Shown: positions 12,460 to 24,149, counted from the first letter of the stretch. The stretch: 60,000 bases of DNA from Zygnema cylindricum (GCA_037447655.1 JBBHKE010003430.1:389822-449821), one strand, 5' to 3'. Translations and numbers: made by a program. The notes: generated by a model from the sequence alone, not told the origin.

Positions 12460-13127
12460 TGTCACCTCGAGAGAGGCGCCTCAAATACGCTAAGTCCCTT
12501 AACTCCTACTCATAAATACCTACTACTCTACCCTAGGCCAATCAAAAGAGTGTATAGTACAAAAAGGTACAGTGGCCGATTGTATTTCTTTTACGGCCAT
12601 TGTACAACATGGCCTTTTGGTTGACACTTGTCAACTTGGAAGCCATCGTTCCTCCTCCCATCTTTCTCGACGTCCAATGATGTGTCGCCATGTGGCAAAG
12701 CGCGCCGCGCTGTCCGGAAGCCGCCAAAGATTCATTCGGGTTTGGCGGGGGCGACAAATGCCGTCCAATCATATATTTTACACGGTTAGATTCGCGTCCG
12801 CAAGCGCCGTTTGACTATAGATGCCATTGCGTCAATTTTGGTCTGTTTAAGTCAAAGTGACGTTTCGATAACACTTTAATTAATAACCGAATCATATACT
12901 TGTATCGTTTTGTTAACGCGTAAGTGGATAAGGCGTACGTCTATATAGTACTTTGTAGACCGAGGATCAAATCCTATTAAAAGCAGCATTTTGGTAATTT
13001 ATCAATCTGTCTGAATGCTTGCCTGTCTGCCTGTTTCTTTGTGACTATGGCAGCAGCTATGATGACTCTCTCCCTCTCTTTACTATAGATTATAAATTAA
13101 GAATTGAATATTAATTACTTCTTTTCA
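12460..13127 (-). repeat. Copia 3' LTR
   Basis: Matches 17872-18538 along its whole length. On the plus strand it starts TGTCACCTCGAGAG and ends CTTCTTTTCA, giving canonical TG...CA ends. It contains a tRNA-like stretch at about 12913-12985. Confidence 0.85.
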
Positions 13128-13143
13128 ATACTCCCCTCGATTA

Positions 13144-14820
13144 TTAGTCAACTATTAATTTAAGTCCACAATTTTCTCTGCAGAATTTTAACTTAGGAGA
13201 AGGCACCGATTTTGTCATCATGTTTGCAATCATCTCTTTATCACTTTTATGAACCAGTTTAATTATTTTACTCTCAACCTTCTCTTTGACAAAGCTTAGT
13301 CTTATATCCATATGTTTAGCTTTGAAATGGTGTTTTGGATTAGCTAAAATAAAAATAGCAGCTTGATTATCACAAAAACATTCTGAGTCCCAGATTTCAT
13401 GAACCCAAGTTCTTCGAGTAGAGATTTAACCCACATTAACTCTTTAGTGGCAGCACAGATTTCATGAACCCAAGTTTTTCGAGTAGAGATTTAAACCACA
13501 TTAATTCTTTAGTGGCATCACAGGAAGCCATGTACTCAACCTCCATAGTGGATTGAGCAACTACTTTCTGCTGTTTGCTACTCCAACAGCATGTACCAGA
13601 TCCAATTTGCAACACATATCCAGTTGTACATCGTCTCAAAGGCGCATCCCCATAACTGGCATCACTCTAAGTGGTGATGTCTGTGTGCTCCCCTCCCAAA
13701 TGCAACCATAATTCCCTTGTTCCCACCAAATATCTCATCACTCTTTTGGCTGCTTCCCAATCTCTTTTCCTAGGTTCATTAAGACTTCTACTGAGAACAT
13801 CTACAGCTGCAGCAATGTCCAAACATGTTCAATTCATAAAGTAAAGTAAACTGCCTACGATTTGCCGATAAGGAATTTGTTCCATAAACATCTTTTCTTC
13901 CTCATCCATCTCATCATTCAAAATCAATATCCCTCCTTCTTTACTCCCCTCCGATACTTTCTTTAGATCCATGGGAGTGGTACACCCATTTGTTTTCTCC
14001 ATCTGAATTTTTCTAGCATATTACCGATAGCTTCTTCCTGAGTGAGTCTTATAATTCTATTCCCTTTATCTCTCTCTATTTGAATCCCCAAAATGTATTT
14101 TGCTTCGCCGAGATCTTTCATGTCAAACCGACTTCTCAGATCGTGTTTGAGTTTGTTAATCATATCTATAGACTTGCTTAAGACTAACAAATCATCAACA
14201 TAAATAGCAATAAATATCACTCCATTTTCATCCTCAAATATATATATGGAGTGATCTGAACTTATTCTAATGTATCCCAAACGTGTCAAAAATTCATCTA
14301 ATTTTATGTTCCACTGTCGCGGGGCTTGCTTAAGGCCATAAAGTGATTTTATCAGTTTGCACACCTTGCTTTCTTCTCCACTTTCCACGAATCCTTCCGG
14401 TTGCCTCATGTAGATTTCTTCTTCTAACTTTCCGTGTAAGAAGGCGTTTTAATATCCATCTGATGTATTTCCATATCCACTGCTGAGGCTAAACTTAAGA
14501 GGATTCTGACAGAGGGAAATTTGACTACCAGTGCAAAGGTTTCTTCATAGTCTATTCCTTCTTTCTGAGTATAACCTTTAGAAACAAACCTAGCTTTATA
14601 TCTTTCAATGGAATTATCAGGGTTTAGTTTAAGCTTAAAAACCCACTTATATTCAATCAGTTTCGATCTGGTGGACAGTCTACTAACTCACATGAATTGG
14701 CTTCCATGATAGAAGCCATTTCTTCATTGATGGTTGTGATCCATCAGCTACTCTTTGGGGTATTTATGGCCTCTAAGTATGTCTGAGGTTCATCGAGGTG
14801 AGACATCTTTGTAAGTTGGT
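13144..14820 (-). pseudogene. Copia reverse transcriptase and RNase H region
   Basis: Reading from 14820 downward: the RT N-terminal part (ERYKARFVSKGYTQ, DYEETFALV, MEIHQMDIK) is in one frame and breaks near 14440. The next frame (14409-13963) has KSLYGLKQAPRQW, the catalytic IYVDDLLV and KYILGIQIERDKG. RNase H follows in pieces: TTGYVLQ, WSSKQQKVVAQS and EVEYMA at 13639-13436, then CDNQAAI and HHFKAKHMDIRLSFVKEKVE to a stop near 13144. A ~66-bp tandem duplication (about 13390-13520) disrupts RNase H. The YVDD motif is intact, but stops and shifts rule out a working polyprotein. Confidence 0.85.
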
Positions 14821-16557
14821 TATTTATTTGTCTTTCTTGAAGCCATTTACTACTTCTTCTTCCTCCTTCAAAATCGACACCAATATAGAAAGCATCCTCG
14901 GATTTCGTTTAGGAAGATTTTCAACTCTCTTGTCTTCCAATTCCAGTAATTGATCGAGTTCCTCGTCGGTTTCCACTTCGTATTGTGGCGTTTCTTCGGA
15001 TATTGTCTTTTCGTCCTCTTTTGGTATATCTGCAAATATTTCTTTCTCCTCGTCTTCCTTCTCTTCATTTCCAAAGTCAAAGTCAGAAAAAATTGACACG
15101 GTTCAAATCTGATTTTTACTTCTTTGTTATATTGGAATGGATCAATAGACTTAACTTCATTCATTACAACTATGTGTTTTACCAAAATGATATCTCTCTT
15201 TGTCAAGTCATACACTGGATATCTTTTTGTGCTCTCATCATATCCTACAAGATATCCTGGTTTCCCTATTCCCTCTAACTTCTATTTAGTCTTATCGGAA
15301 TCAGAACTGTAGACTTGACTTTCGAACACTCTCAAACTAGAATAATCTGGTTTTCTTCCCGTCCACCTTTCATACGGACTTTCCTCCTTATTTGGCAAAG
15401 TTAACACTCTATTTTTGATGAAGATAGCATAGGTCATAGACTCAGCCCAAAACTGCAATCCTATTCTTTTATCAGTTAGCATACTTCTGGACATGTCTCC
15501 TAAAGTTCTATTCACTCTTTCTGCTACTCCATTTTGTTCCAGATTATAAGGAACAGTTTTCTCATGATGGATTCCTTCTTTATTAAGAAAATATTCAACT
15601 TCTTTTGAGGAGTATTCTTTCCCACTATCACTTCTTATCTCTTTTATTGAGGTTTCATGTAATTTTTCACTCCATACTTTGTATTCTTTGAAACATCTTA
15701 GTACCTCTGACTTATATTTAAGAAAATATACCTTAGTGTATCTAGGCCAATCATCTGTAATGGTTAGTATCCATCTCTTCCCCCCATGTGAAGCATACCT
15801 AGCAAGTCCCCAATCATCAGTGTGAACTAGATCTAATACATTCTTTCTTCTAAATGTGAAAGCCTTTAGAAATGGGAGTCTATGAATCTTCCCTTGGGCA
15901 CATCCACCACAATCATCTGAGGTCTCATCATCTCTAAACTCAATCCCATTCACTATTCTTTTTTTCTTCATTTTCTTTAATCTGTCTAGATTCACATGCT
16001 CGAACCTCTTGTGCCAAAGCATCATATCACTTCCACATGAGTAGAGAACACCCTTTTGATTGCAAAGTAAAATTCTGAACATTCCTTGACTACCCTTTTC
16101 AGCTATGAAATAAACCTCATTATCAAAGTTAGCTCTAAAGATTCCTTTCTTGGTTCCCGTTTCGAACTCTTTTTCATCTAGAACAATTGTAGAGACTAGA
16201 TTCTTGCTAAGCTATGGAATGTAAAGAACATCTGAGAGTGCTACAATTGAAGCCTTTCCATCAACTAAAACTTTTAAATCAACCGATCCAACAAGAGTTC
16301 TAGTTTCTACTCTACCATCCCTATACTCTATCTCAATTGTTGGAATCTTTATTAATTTAGCAAACCACCTCTTTTCCTTGCACATATAGATCGGGGCCCG
16401 TGAGTCTATGATCCACCAATCCTCAACTGGATCCCTCTTACCTCCGAAAGCACACTTTTGTCTTTGTAGAATTTATGTATTCTTCTCAGTGGTTTTTGGT
16501 TTAAGAAGAAGCTCATCGAGCTCCTCTTCTAGTTCCGTTACTTTATCTTGTCCCTCG
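14821..16557 (-). pseudogene. Copia protease and integrase region
   Basis: The protease segment at about 16420-16200 reads WWIIDSRAP where copia proteases have D-S-G-A, so the active-site Gly is Arg here. A stop interrupts LYIP*LSKNL near 16213. The integrase (16082-15282) has the zinc-binding H-x-H then C-x2-C cluster (ending CGGCAQGKIHRLPF). It also has all three acidic residues of the catalytic core: the Asp in LVHTDDWG, the Asp in IRSDSGKEY, and the Glu in NGVAERVNRTLGD. After a stop at 15284, the conserved LEGIGKPGYLVGYDE and a Glu/Asp-rich linker lead toward RT. Confidence 0.85.
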
Positions 16558-17375
16558 TCATGAACTTGAGTTAGAAAAGCCTTTTTTTCCTCCATCTCTT
16601 GAGGAACCTTTTTCATCTTTCAGTCGAAGATCTGCAAACTTGACACACTTTGCCATATAGTGTCCCGGTTTCTTGCAGAAGTAACATAGTCTACCTCGAG
16701 GAGCTCCTCTCCCCTGGCGATCAAATATGCCACCTCCTTGTCCTCTTCCTCCAAAGTTTCGATAGGGATCCTTTTCCTTTTCCTCATCGAGCTTCAACCA
16801 ATCAGATCCAGCAGCTAATGCTTGAACGCTCGGACTTCCTCTCCTAAGTTCTATGGTACTCTCTTTCACTAAAATCATCCCCACTGTATCATCCCAATTC
16901 TAATTGCTATCACCTAGATCCTGCAACCGATTAATGATATTCTCATACTCTTCAAGTAGTTTCATATCACTGTATTTACTCTTTGTCTCTCAGACCATAA
17001 GTTACGTGCACTCTCTAGTTCTCCAAATAATCCTCCTAAATCATTGCAATAATCATTCATACTTCCTCCTTTGTAAGTATAAGCCAAAATCTTGTTTTCT
17101 GCTAGCTGTTGCTGCTGCAATGACCCACTTTTATATTTGTTTACAAGAGATACCCAAATCTGAGAGGAAGATTTAACATGCATAAAAGGAATGGCAATAC
17201 CCTTCACTACACTTTTGAGAATTAGTAGCTTAGCCACCTTGTCCTTATAGTTCCAATTTTTATATTTTGATCGTTCAGTCTGACTCTTTTTCACCATTAC
17301 TGGTGGTGCTGTTGCCGGTATCGTCCTTGATAACGGAGTCCCTTGAGAAGCAGCTCCTCGCTTTTCTCCTTCCAT
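16558..17375 (-). pseudogene. Copia Gag with CCHC zinc knuckle
   Basis: The N-terminal frame (17375-16962) has the copia Gag pattern: WNYKDKVAKLLILKSV, SSQIWVSLVNKY, and QQLAENKILAYTYKGG with NDYCNDL. The second frame (16884-16558) ends with a zinc knuckle, CYFCKKPGHYMAKC (C-x2-C-x4-H-x4-C), in a Gly/Arg-rich context. About 80 bases separate the two frames, with a shift. Gag forms the particle and binds RNA. Confidence 0.8.
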
Positions 17376-17871
17376 GATTATCTCCTCCCGTTCCTCGTCA
17401 TCGTTCGTGGTGGCTGTGGTGGTGGAGGCGCCAGAAAAATATGTTCCTCCAAACGCAGGTGGAGGTGGACATCAAATTTGCCCAGACACTATACCCAATA
17501 GGTGCTTCTCAAAATGTTCTCCCTCCATCATCATTTCACAAAAAAAAATGCCAGATCCATTAAATATGGGCACCCTAGAGGGTGGGTCCATAACCTTAAA
17601 TTTTGTGGTCTCCATTAACCCACAAAATTAGCAACCTATGTAATGCCTCTAGGATAATATTTGTCCCTTTCACTTTCTCACTCAATAAGTGCCGCCCAGG
17701 CAAACAAATATTCTGACCACCCTCACCCCTGTAAGGACAAGACTCCACTTAGTCAAACGCAAAAAGTATCACTGAATTAGACTCCCCTCTGTCAAACGCA
17801 ATAAGTATCACTGAATTTTCTCCCCTGAGTAGAAAGTTATGGCTGGCAAAACATGGCCTTTAAATACATAA
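17376..17871 (-). other. Copia leader between 5' LTR and Gag
   Basis: No coding sequence. It contains a tandem duplication of AGTCAAACGCAAAAAGTAT / TGTCAAACGCAATAAGTAT near 17753-17815. No primer-binding site complementary to the initiator Met tRNA was recognised. Confidence 0.5.
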
Positions 17872-18538
17872 GGTCACCTCGAGAGAGGCGCCTCAGATAC
17901 GCTAAGTCCCTTAACTCGTACTCATAACTACCTACTAGTCTACCCTAGGCCAATCAAAAGAGTGTATAGTACAAGAAGGTACATTGGCCGATTGTACTTT
18001 TTCTATGGCCATTGTACAACATGGCCTTTTTGTTGACACTTGTCAACTTGGAAGCCATCGTTCCTCCTCCCATCTTTTTGATGTCCAATGATGTGTCGCC
18101 ATGTGGCAAAGCGCGCCGCGGTGTCCCAAAGCCGCGGAAGATTCATTCGGGTTTGGCGGGGGCGACGAAGGCCTTTCGATCATATATTTTACACAGTTAG
18201 ATTCGCGTCCGCGAGCGCTGTTTGACTATAAATGTCGTTTCGTCAATTTAGGTCTGTTTAAGTCAAAGTGACGTTTCGATAACATTTTATTTAATAACCG
18301 AATCATATACGTGTATCGTTTAATTAACGCCTAAGTGGATAAGGCGTACGTCTATAAAGTACTTTATAGACCCAGAATCAAATCCTGTTAAAAGCAGCAT
18401 TTTGGTAATTTATCAATCTGTCTGATTGCTTGCCTGTCTGCCTGCTTCTTTCTGACTATGGCGACAGCTATGATGACTTTCTCCTTCACTTTACTATAGA
18501 TTCTAAATTAAGAATTGAATATTAATTACTTCTTTTCA
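17872..18538 (-). repeat. Copia 5' LTR
   Basis: Full-length direct partner of 12460-13127. Its plus-strand first base is G instead of T, which spoils the TG/CA end in this copy. It abuts the coding region of the gypsy element directly. Confidence 0.85.
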
Positions 18539-18548
18539 ACAAATTCTT

Positions 18549-19900
18549 TTACCAAGCGACTCACTTTTCGGTATCGCAAATTCTGCCTCACTGTCATTTC
18601 AGCCCGCCGACCTTTGCACACTTTGGCTCACTCGGCTACGGCTCTTCTTGCATTTTTGGGGATCTCCGTTGGGGAGGAAATTTTCCACTGTCTTTCGGCC
18701 GAAGAAATTATACCGAATAGTTCGCCCTTACCCGAGCTCTTTGCGGAACTGGGTTTTCTTATCAATTCTCACATATTTGACAATATTTATAGTTCGACAT
18801 TATCTATTCCATTAACAACTATCCCTTATATACCTACAGTTGCCACCTATCCTTCGTGTTTCCTTCCTATCGGTTGGAAGCTTGTACAGCTGAGTCCTCA
18901 TACGGACGGAATCGTTATGTTAGATCTATTCACAAGGATCGGAACTTCACTATTGTCATGTTTAGGTCATGGTCTCCTCATCCGTCACTACTATGCAGTA
19001 GAAATTGATGCATTAGCTAGGAAAGCACAATTGCACCACTGAAATCTTCTACATTCACAGTATCCATTGTTGTTTCCAAAGTCAGCCTTTTTACACATGT
19101 ACACTGCTCTTCCACAAGACATCCGCATTTTTAGTAATCATCATTTACGGGATGTCGAACCAATAAACATTGTTTTTCGTGGGTGGGAGTGTCAAGGCAT
19201 GTCTCGGGCTAGCAAAGGTCTTGGTTTGGCGGATCCCCGTACAAAATTTTTTTTTGAGCTTTTGAGGGTCTTTCATTTTCTTCAAACCATGGCCAAGCCT
19301 CTTGGATACATTTTAGAGAACGTCGCTGCTTATAATGACTCTCTGCCTACAGTCGTGGCTGACTAAAAGCGCATAGAACACCTTATCGGACCCCCGCTAA
19401 TTATTGATGACGCTCGGCATGGGTCCTTGGCACATCAGGTTCGCTCCAAATGGACGAACCTAATCGATGTTGGTCGTCTTTGTGAGGCTAATTTGTTTGT
19501 AAGACCTCTCACTACAGACATTACGACCGTTTTGCTTCCTTTTCACCAAGTCCAATCATATGTCCAAACTGACTACCCTCCGAATTACAACATTAATGTA
19601 CTTGGCCAGCCCCTCAAGGGCCTTCCTATTTTAGTGTCTTACCCTAATTCCCATGCATACTCTAATAACGGTCCAGACATGCTCCGGAATAATGTCACTG
19701 GAGAGTTAAAGGAGCCTACGGCCACAGAACAGAAGTATCTCATGCATTTTATTCCAGGCACTACTATGGCCCCAGGCCTTACGGATAGACAACGTTGCAA
19801 TTTGTTGGGTAGGGTCATGGATCCTCAGTCTTTATCATTTGTCTTAGGTCTCGGCCTTGTTGCAAGTCGTTATGTACAGAATCACCCTGTGCAACCAGAT
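18549..19900 (+). pseudogene. C5-cytosine DNA methyltransferase domain within gypsy pol
   Basis: In one frame with two internal stops (TGA at 19040, TAA at 19364), the C5-methyltransferase motifs appear in order. Motif I is MLDLFTRIGT (18917), the SAM-binding loop, normally DLFxGIGT, with Gly replaced by Arg here. Motif IV is WECQGMS (~19185), holding the catalytic Cys, with Glu where Pro is usual. Motif VI is ILENV (~19310) and motif VIII is VRSKWTNL (~19437). Motifs IX-X are a TEQKYLMHFIPG segment and LLGRVMDPQSLSFVLG (~19720-19850). The role in related elements is de novo CG methylation, possibly of the element's own DNA. About 120 residues of unknown function precede motif I. A 12-G run near 19903 follows the domain. 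Confidence 0.8.
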
Positions 19901-20329
19901 GGGGGGGGGGGGGAATACGGCGGCTCTTTCACGTCTTGTTTCCTCTCGCACACCCCTAGTCTCAAGGGAAATCCATTTCATTTTTCTCTCTTCCCTTCTC
20001 TCACACCTGCGGTTGAGGACATCTCCATCTATGATTTCCTCAACCCCAGTCATATATCCTGGGAAATCCGGGCCTATACAGCCGCTCAATCCACAATTTT
20101 ATTGTTTCTTGGTTCGGCACAACACTCGACAGCTGCATTTCCGACGCGTAGCTGGCACCACTGGGTGAAGTGCTTGCAGCAGACTCTGGTGAAATACGAG
20201 TCAGGCCACTCACTCATTACCGGTGAGCAAATTGCATTTGCTCAGGCCATGGAAGCTTTCACTATCAAGAGTACTGAGACGCCCAAGTGGAAGTTCGGTT
20301 CTAGTCTCACAAAGGCGGAACAAGCACTG

Positions 20330-21720
20330 TTAAGTGTTACAGTCACCCGTCATATTGATGCGTTTTCTTTCTCCATAAATGACCTTGGACGTCATTCTAG
20401 TTACAAAATGTCAATCGACCTTGAAGACGATCGACCTATCTTTTAGCCAAAACACCGTTTCTCATAAATGGAATGGGAGATAGTGGCCAAAAGATGCGCA
20501 GAATTGGAAGAAGCCGGTCTAATCTATCGGTCAGATTCCAACTTTGCCGCCTCCACATTCATGCCTTGGGAGAAAGATTCTGACGGAAATTTCACTGAGC
20601 GAAGAATGTGTGGGGACTACCGAGAGCTCAATGCTTGGACTGTTCAAGACCACTACTCTATGCATCTAGCGGAGGAAATATTTGACCATGTAGGTGGCGC
20701 AAAGTTCTTTAGCATTCTTGACTTGCGTCAAGGGTTTAACCAAATTGAAATTGAGGAAAGCCGTCGGCATAAAACTCCATTTTGGGGTAGTGATGGTCGG
20801 TGGGAATGGGCTGTCATGCCTTTCGGTCTTACGAACGCACTCGATGTGTTTCAAAAAATCATGGATTCGATGCAGGGTGGATGTAAATTTGCCCGGTGCT
20901 ACATCGATGACTTGATTATCGCTTTCGCCACGGTTGAGGGGAATGCCCGCCATATTGAGTGGCTTCTCACCGAGTTAAAGAAAGTCGGGCTGAAGTGTCA
21001 CCCTGCCAAGTGTACTTTCGGAGCGGAGGGAGTGCCCTATCTCGGCCATTTTATTTCGATGAGGGCATCACTCCCTTGGAATCTAAGGTAGAGGCTATCA
21101 CTAAACTGCCGACCCTTACAGATCTCACTAGTCTGAGGGCTTTTCTCGGACTAGCCAATTATTACCATCGTTTTGTACTGAATTTTAGTACGATGGCTTT
21201 TCCCCTCAATGACCTTCTCAAGAAAGAAGTGCCTTTTGTTTGGGGACCCGCCCAAGTAGAAGCGTTTCAAAAATTGAAAACCGCCTTTTTAGCGCTCTCA
21301 TTCTCTAATCTCCGAACTACAAGCTTCCCTTTTGCCTACAAACCGATTTCGGGAAGCCATGCATTGCGGCCATTTTATCGCAAAGAGAGTTAAATAGAGA
21401 GGAATACGTAGTTACATACGCCAGCCGGAGCAATAACCGAGCTGAATCTGATTACAGTAGTTAGGAGGGTGAATGTCTCGCCGCAGTATGGGGTATTGTT
21501 TATTTTTGACATTATCTTTACCGCAAGCCATTCACGCTCCTAACTGCCTATCAACCTCTTCATTGGTTGATGACCAAAGATAAGCTTTCAAGGAAGCTTG
21601 CCCGATGGGCTTTAATTTTACAAGAGTACGATGTTGATATCATCCATCGGCCCGGTTTGTTAAGCTTGGAATCCACTACCTCGGACCACCGATAACGGTG
21701 TCCGGCAAGATTTCGACGAC
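20330..21720 (+). pseudogene. Gypsy reverse transcriptase and RNase H
   Basis: A pre-RT segment HIDAFSFSINDLGRHSS leads into PIF*PKHRFS*MEWEIV, where two stops (20444, 20465) sit at conserved positions. RT follows with MCGDYRELNAWT, FFSILDLRQGFNQI, MPFGLTNAL and the catalytic CYIDDLIIAF (YIDD at 20900-20911). A one-base shift near 21060 moves the conserved DEGITPLESKVEAI and FLGLANYYHRFV into another frame. A second shift near 21360 precedes RNase H (LNREEYVVTYASRS, ECLAAVWGIVYF, HYLYRKPFTLLT, HWLMTKDKLSRKLARWAL, DIIHRPG). A TGA at 21507 falls where Arg is expected. Confidence 0.85.
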
Positions 21721-21735
21721 GATAAGGTACCGGCC

Positions 21736-23188
21736 ATGTCGAGTGGTTCCTATATCACTTACTGTCTCTCTTCGATTCCTCACCCTCTCCTGGCCACAGA
21801 TCCGTGGCGTGACGGCCCATTAATCCTCTTCCTCTCCTCTCAAACCTTTCGGCCCGCTACTACCGCCGAGGAAGAAGACCGAGTAAAGAAACGAGCCAAA
21901 AGTTATCTGTGGCTCGGCGGATCTTTAGTTCGATTGCTAGCGGACAGCAGTCATCGGCATGTTCCCCGGCCAACCAAGCGATTGTCCTTGATTGAGCAGA
22001 TACGTATCGAGCTTGGCCATTATTGGACTAAGCGTACTTTGAGCCTTGTACATGCACGTATTGGTGGTCCGAAATGCAACCGGATGCGGCGGCCATTCTC
22101 CACAATTGCGCCACATGCGATCGGCTACGCACCTCTTTCTCTAATCTGCAGGTGTCTCTACAGCCATTGCCTACCAGAGAATTGTTTTATCGCTCGTCGG
22201 TGGATCTTGCCGGACCGTTTCCCTTATCTCAAAAGGGGAAAAAATACATCATGATAACAATTGAAAATTTTAGCAAGTGGGTAGAGGTGGTCGCTCTTCC
22301 CCACAAGACCGCTAAATTGACCACCACTGCTTGTAAAGAGCACGTTCTCATGCGTTATGGAGCTCCTACCGAGGTTCTCACGGACCAGGGTACGCAGTTC
22401 CGCAGGGAATTTCAAGAGATGTTGGATGAATCTTTAATTGAACATCGCCGGACGAGTCGTGATCACCCACAAGCTAATGGCTTGGCGGAACAAGCTGTCC
22501 AAACTTTCAAGAGGGCTCTCCGAAAGCATTTTTTGGAGAAACACATCTCTGTCTGGGACGAATCCTTGGGCTATATCACCATGGGGTACCGAATGTCCGT
22601 ACAGGCTAGCTTGGCTAATTTCAGCCCGTATTATATTCTCTTCGGTCGAGCACCCTTGCTCGGTCGGAATATTGAGAAAGCAGCAAGTTTACCTTTGCCT
22701 CTAATGTCTGACACCATATTTTTGGAAGAACTAACTCGCCGTGCTTTGCTTTTCACTCGTGAGATGACCATGGCTTTTGATAATTTGCAGATTGCCCAAC
22801 ATCGGGATACTTTGTGCTTTGCCACCACGCGAAGTGGCAGTTACAAGCCTCAACAAAAATCTTACCAAGTCGGAGATTACGTGTACCTTCGTCGACAATC
22901 TTTTGACACTTTGGACACGGATGTTTCACGACACATTCTTCTTGTGGTGGAAATGGATGCTAATGGGATATTGGGTTTTCAGGGTGCGGATACAAGGATA
23001 ATTCGAGAGCATTCGAAGAAGTGTGCACCTTGTTACTTACCGAATTCTGCCCACGCTTTTAATCCATGCGGCTCAAAGCCAAGGCCGAAAGGTTTCCCTC
23101 CAACTTGTGTCATTTTTGGGAAGTGGTGGATTGGAGTTCGTGTGGAGAAGCATCCGGATCCGGCTGCCCTTCCCACGGACAGCTGAAC
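21736..23188 (+). pseudogene. Gypsy integrase
   Basis: The zinc-binding part begins in one frame (YLWLGGSLVRLLADSSHRH, then RIELGHYWTKRTL) and passes by a shift near 22060 into the frame running to 23186. The Cys pair NCATCDRLR completes the HHCC finger. The DDE core is intact: Asp in SVDLAGPF, Asp in LTDQGTQF, Glu in NGLAEQAVQTFK. The C-terminal region has KSYQVGDYVYLRR, the usual chromodomain-preceding 'GDxV' barrel. The 370-codon uninterrupted frame makes this the best-preserved part of the element. No chromodomain or PHD finger was recognised after it. Confidence 0.85.
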
Positions 23189-23567
23189 GGTTTGGGTGTT
23201 TGTATTTGTGTTGCTTGTATTTTCGGTTGGGAATGGAAGGGTGAATTTTGGCCGAATTTAGAGTTTTCCTTGTTTTTGGTTGGAATTATTTATTTTGCTT
23301 CGTTGCTTTCCTATGAGATAACTCTTGTAAAGAATACGTTGAAGACCCAAGAGCCTAGTGGCTACCTTGGGGTCACTTCACGTTAGGGGAGTATTCTTCC
23401 CTTTTATTCATTTGGTCATCTTCACCTTCATTCTTTTGCATGTTGTATATATATTTTTCCCTTCTCAATCATTCTCGTTTGTATATATGTCTGGAGCATG
23501 AATTTGTTGGTTATGATGCATGATTTCCTTGCTTCTCTCTCATGCACGACAATGTGACCGTAACTTA

Positions 23568-24075
23568 CACCGCAAATCGTAATTAGAGTTATATACGCTA
23601 ATTCTGTCACCCCAAATTTTGACTCTATCACCATAAATAAAGTACATTATTCTATATTATTCTTTACGTTATTTAAGGTACTTTTTGAATGATCGTTAAT
23701 CACTGTAATACAGTGTCGTTTTAAATAGTGTGGAGTACGATCGGTATATGACCGTGCAAAATTGTACTTTGTAAATTAAAATAGTACAAATGATTTAGTA
23801 CAGGTTGTTTTCACTTAACTACGATTTAACAAACCGCGTAATGCAAACATCATAATGACGTGAAACTGTACGTTTTGACAGATTCGGTATTTTACATAAT
23901 TTACACTGGATATATTCAGCGGCCAATTTTACGCCCAAATTAGAGTTATTGGTAAATTAGAGTAATATTTCGTTTTGGAAAAAGTATGTCACACAAGTTA
24001 GAGTAAATAACTCTAATTATTTATTTTACTTTTTTTACTCGAACTTTTTATATACTCTAATTACGATTCCCGGTG
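23568..24075. mobile_element. MITE of the CACCGC family, 508 bp
   Basis: Terminal inverted repeats CACCGCAAATCGTAATTAGAG (left) and the complement ending CGATTCCCGGTG (right) are flanked by TA on both sides (23566-23567, 24076-24077). The TA duplication and short size suit a Tc1/mariner-derived (Stowaway-like) MITE. The interior carries a segment (TAGTGTGGAGTACGATCGGTA) also present near 39737 and 50240. Confidence 0.7.
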
Positions 24076-24149
24076 TAGTTTTGTTACTTTGTTTTTTAGT
24101 TGAGATTCACCATGCTACACTATTTTCCAGAGTGTTCTTATGTTCAAAA

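Larger units (their letters stand above)
12460..18538 (-). mobile_element. Ty1/copia LTR retrotransposon, complete but disabled
   Basis: Two direct repeats of about 668 bases (12460-13127 and 17872-18538) enclose a minus-strand gag-pol in Ty1/copia order: Gag with CCHC knuckle, protease, integrase, reverse transcriptase, RNase H. Directly before the 3' LTR, in element orientation, is a purine tract (GAGGGGAGTAT), and the LTR then begins TG, so the polypurine-tract side is textbook. The primer-binding site beside the 5' LTR was not recognised. Five-base flanks (CAAAA left, ACAAA right) are not a clean duplication. Several in-frame stops and shifts show it cannot act alone. The LTRs differ at roughly one position in twenty by eye, so the insertion is not recent. 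Confidence 0.85.
18539..23392 (+). mobile_element. Ty3/gypsy retrotransposon carrying a DNA cytosine methyltransferase
   Basis: The plus-strand order is a cytosine-5 methyltransferase domain, then reverse transcriptase, RNase H and a zinc-finger integrase, which is the Ty3/gypsy order (integrase last). Methyltransferase and RT lie in one reading frame, separated only by stop codons, so the methyltransferase belonged to the element's polyprotein. A purine tract (TAGGGGAGTAT, 23382-23392) downstream of the integrase is a candidate polypurine tract, but no 3' LTR was recognised beyond it. No 5' LTR, Gag or protease was seen before it; a copia element ends at its left boundary. Charophyte gypsy elements with captured DNMTs are published (de Mendoza and colleagues, 2018). 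This copy is degenerate. Confidence 0.85.

Noticed and set aside
12913-12985. tRNA-like sequence (TAAGTGGATAAGGCG...GGATCAAATCC), also at 18324-18395
   Set aside because: The D-arm and T-arm words look right, but the anticodon arm is a near-perfect palindrome without a 7-base loop, and the sequence lies inside the copia LTRs. A tRNA-derived origin is possible; a functional tRNA gene is not supported.
19844-20168. Alternative frames across the methyltransferase/RT boundary on both strands
   Set aside because: They overlap the frame that carries recognised domains, and have no motif of their own.
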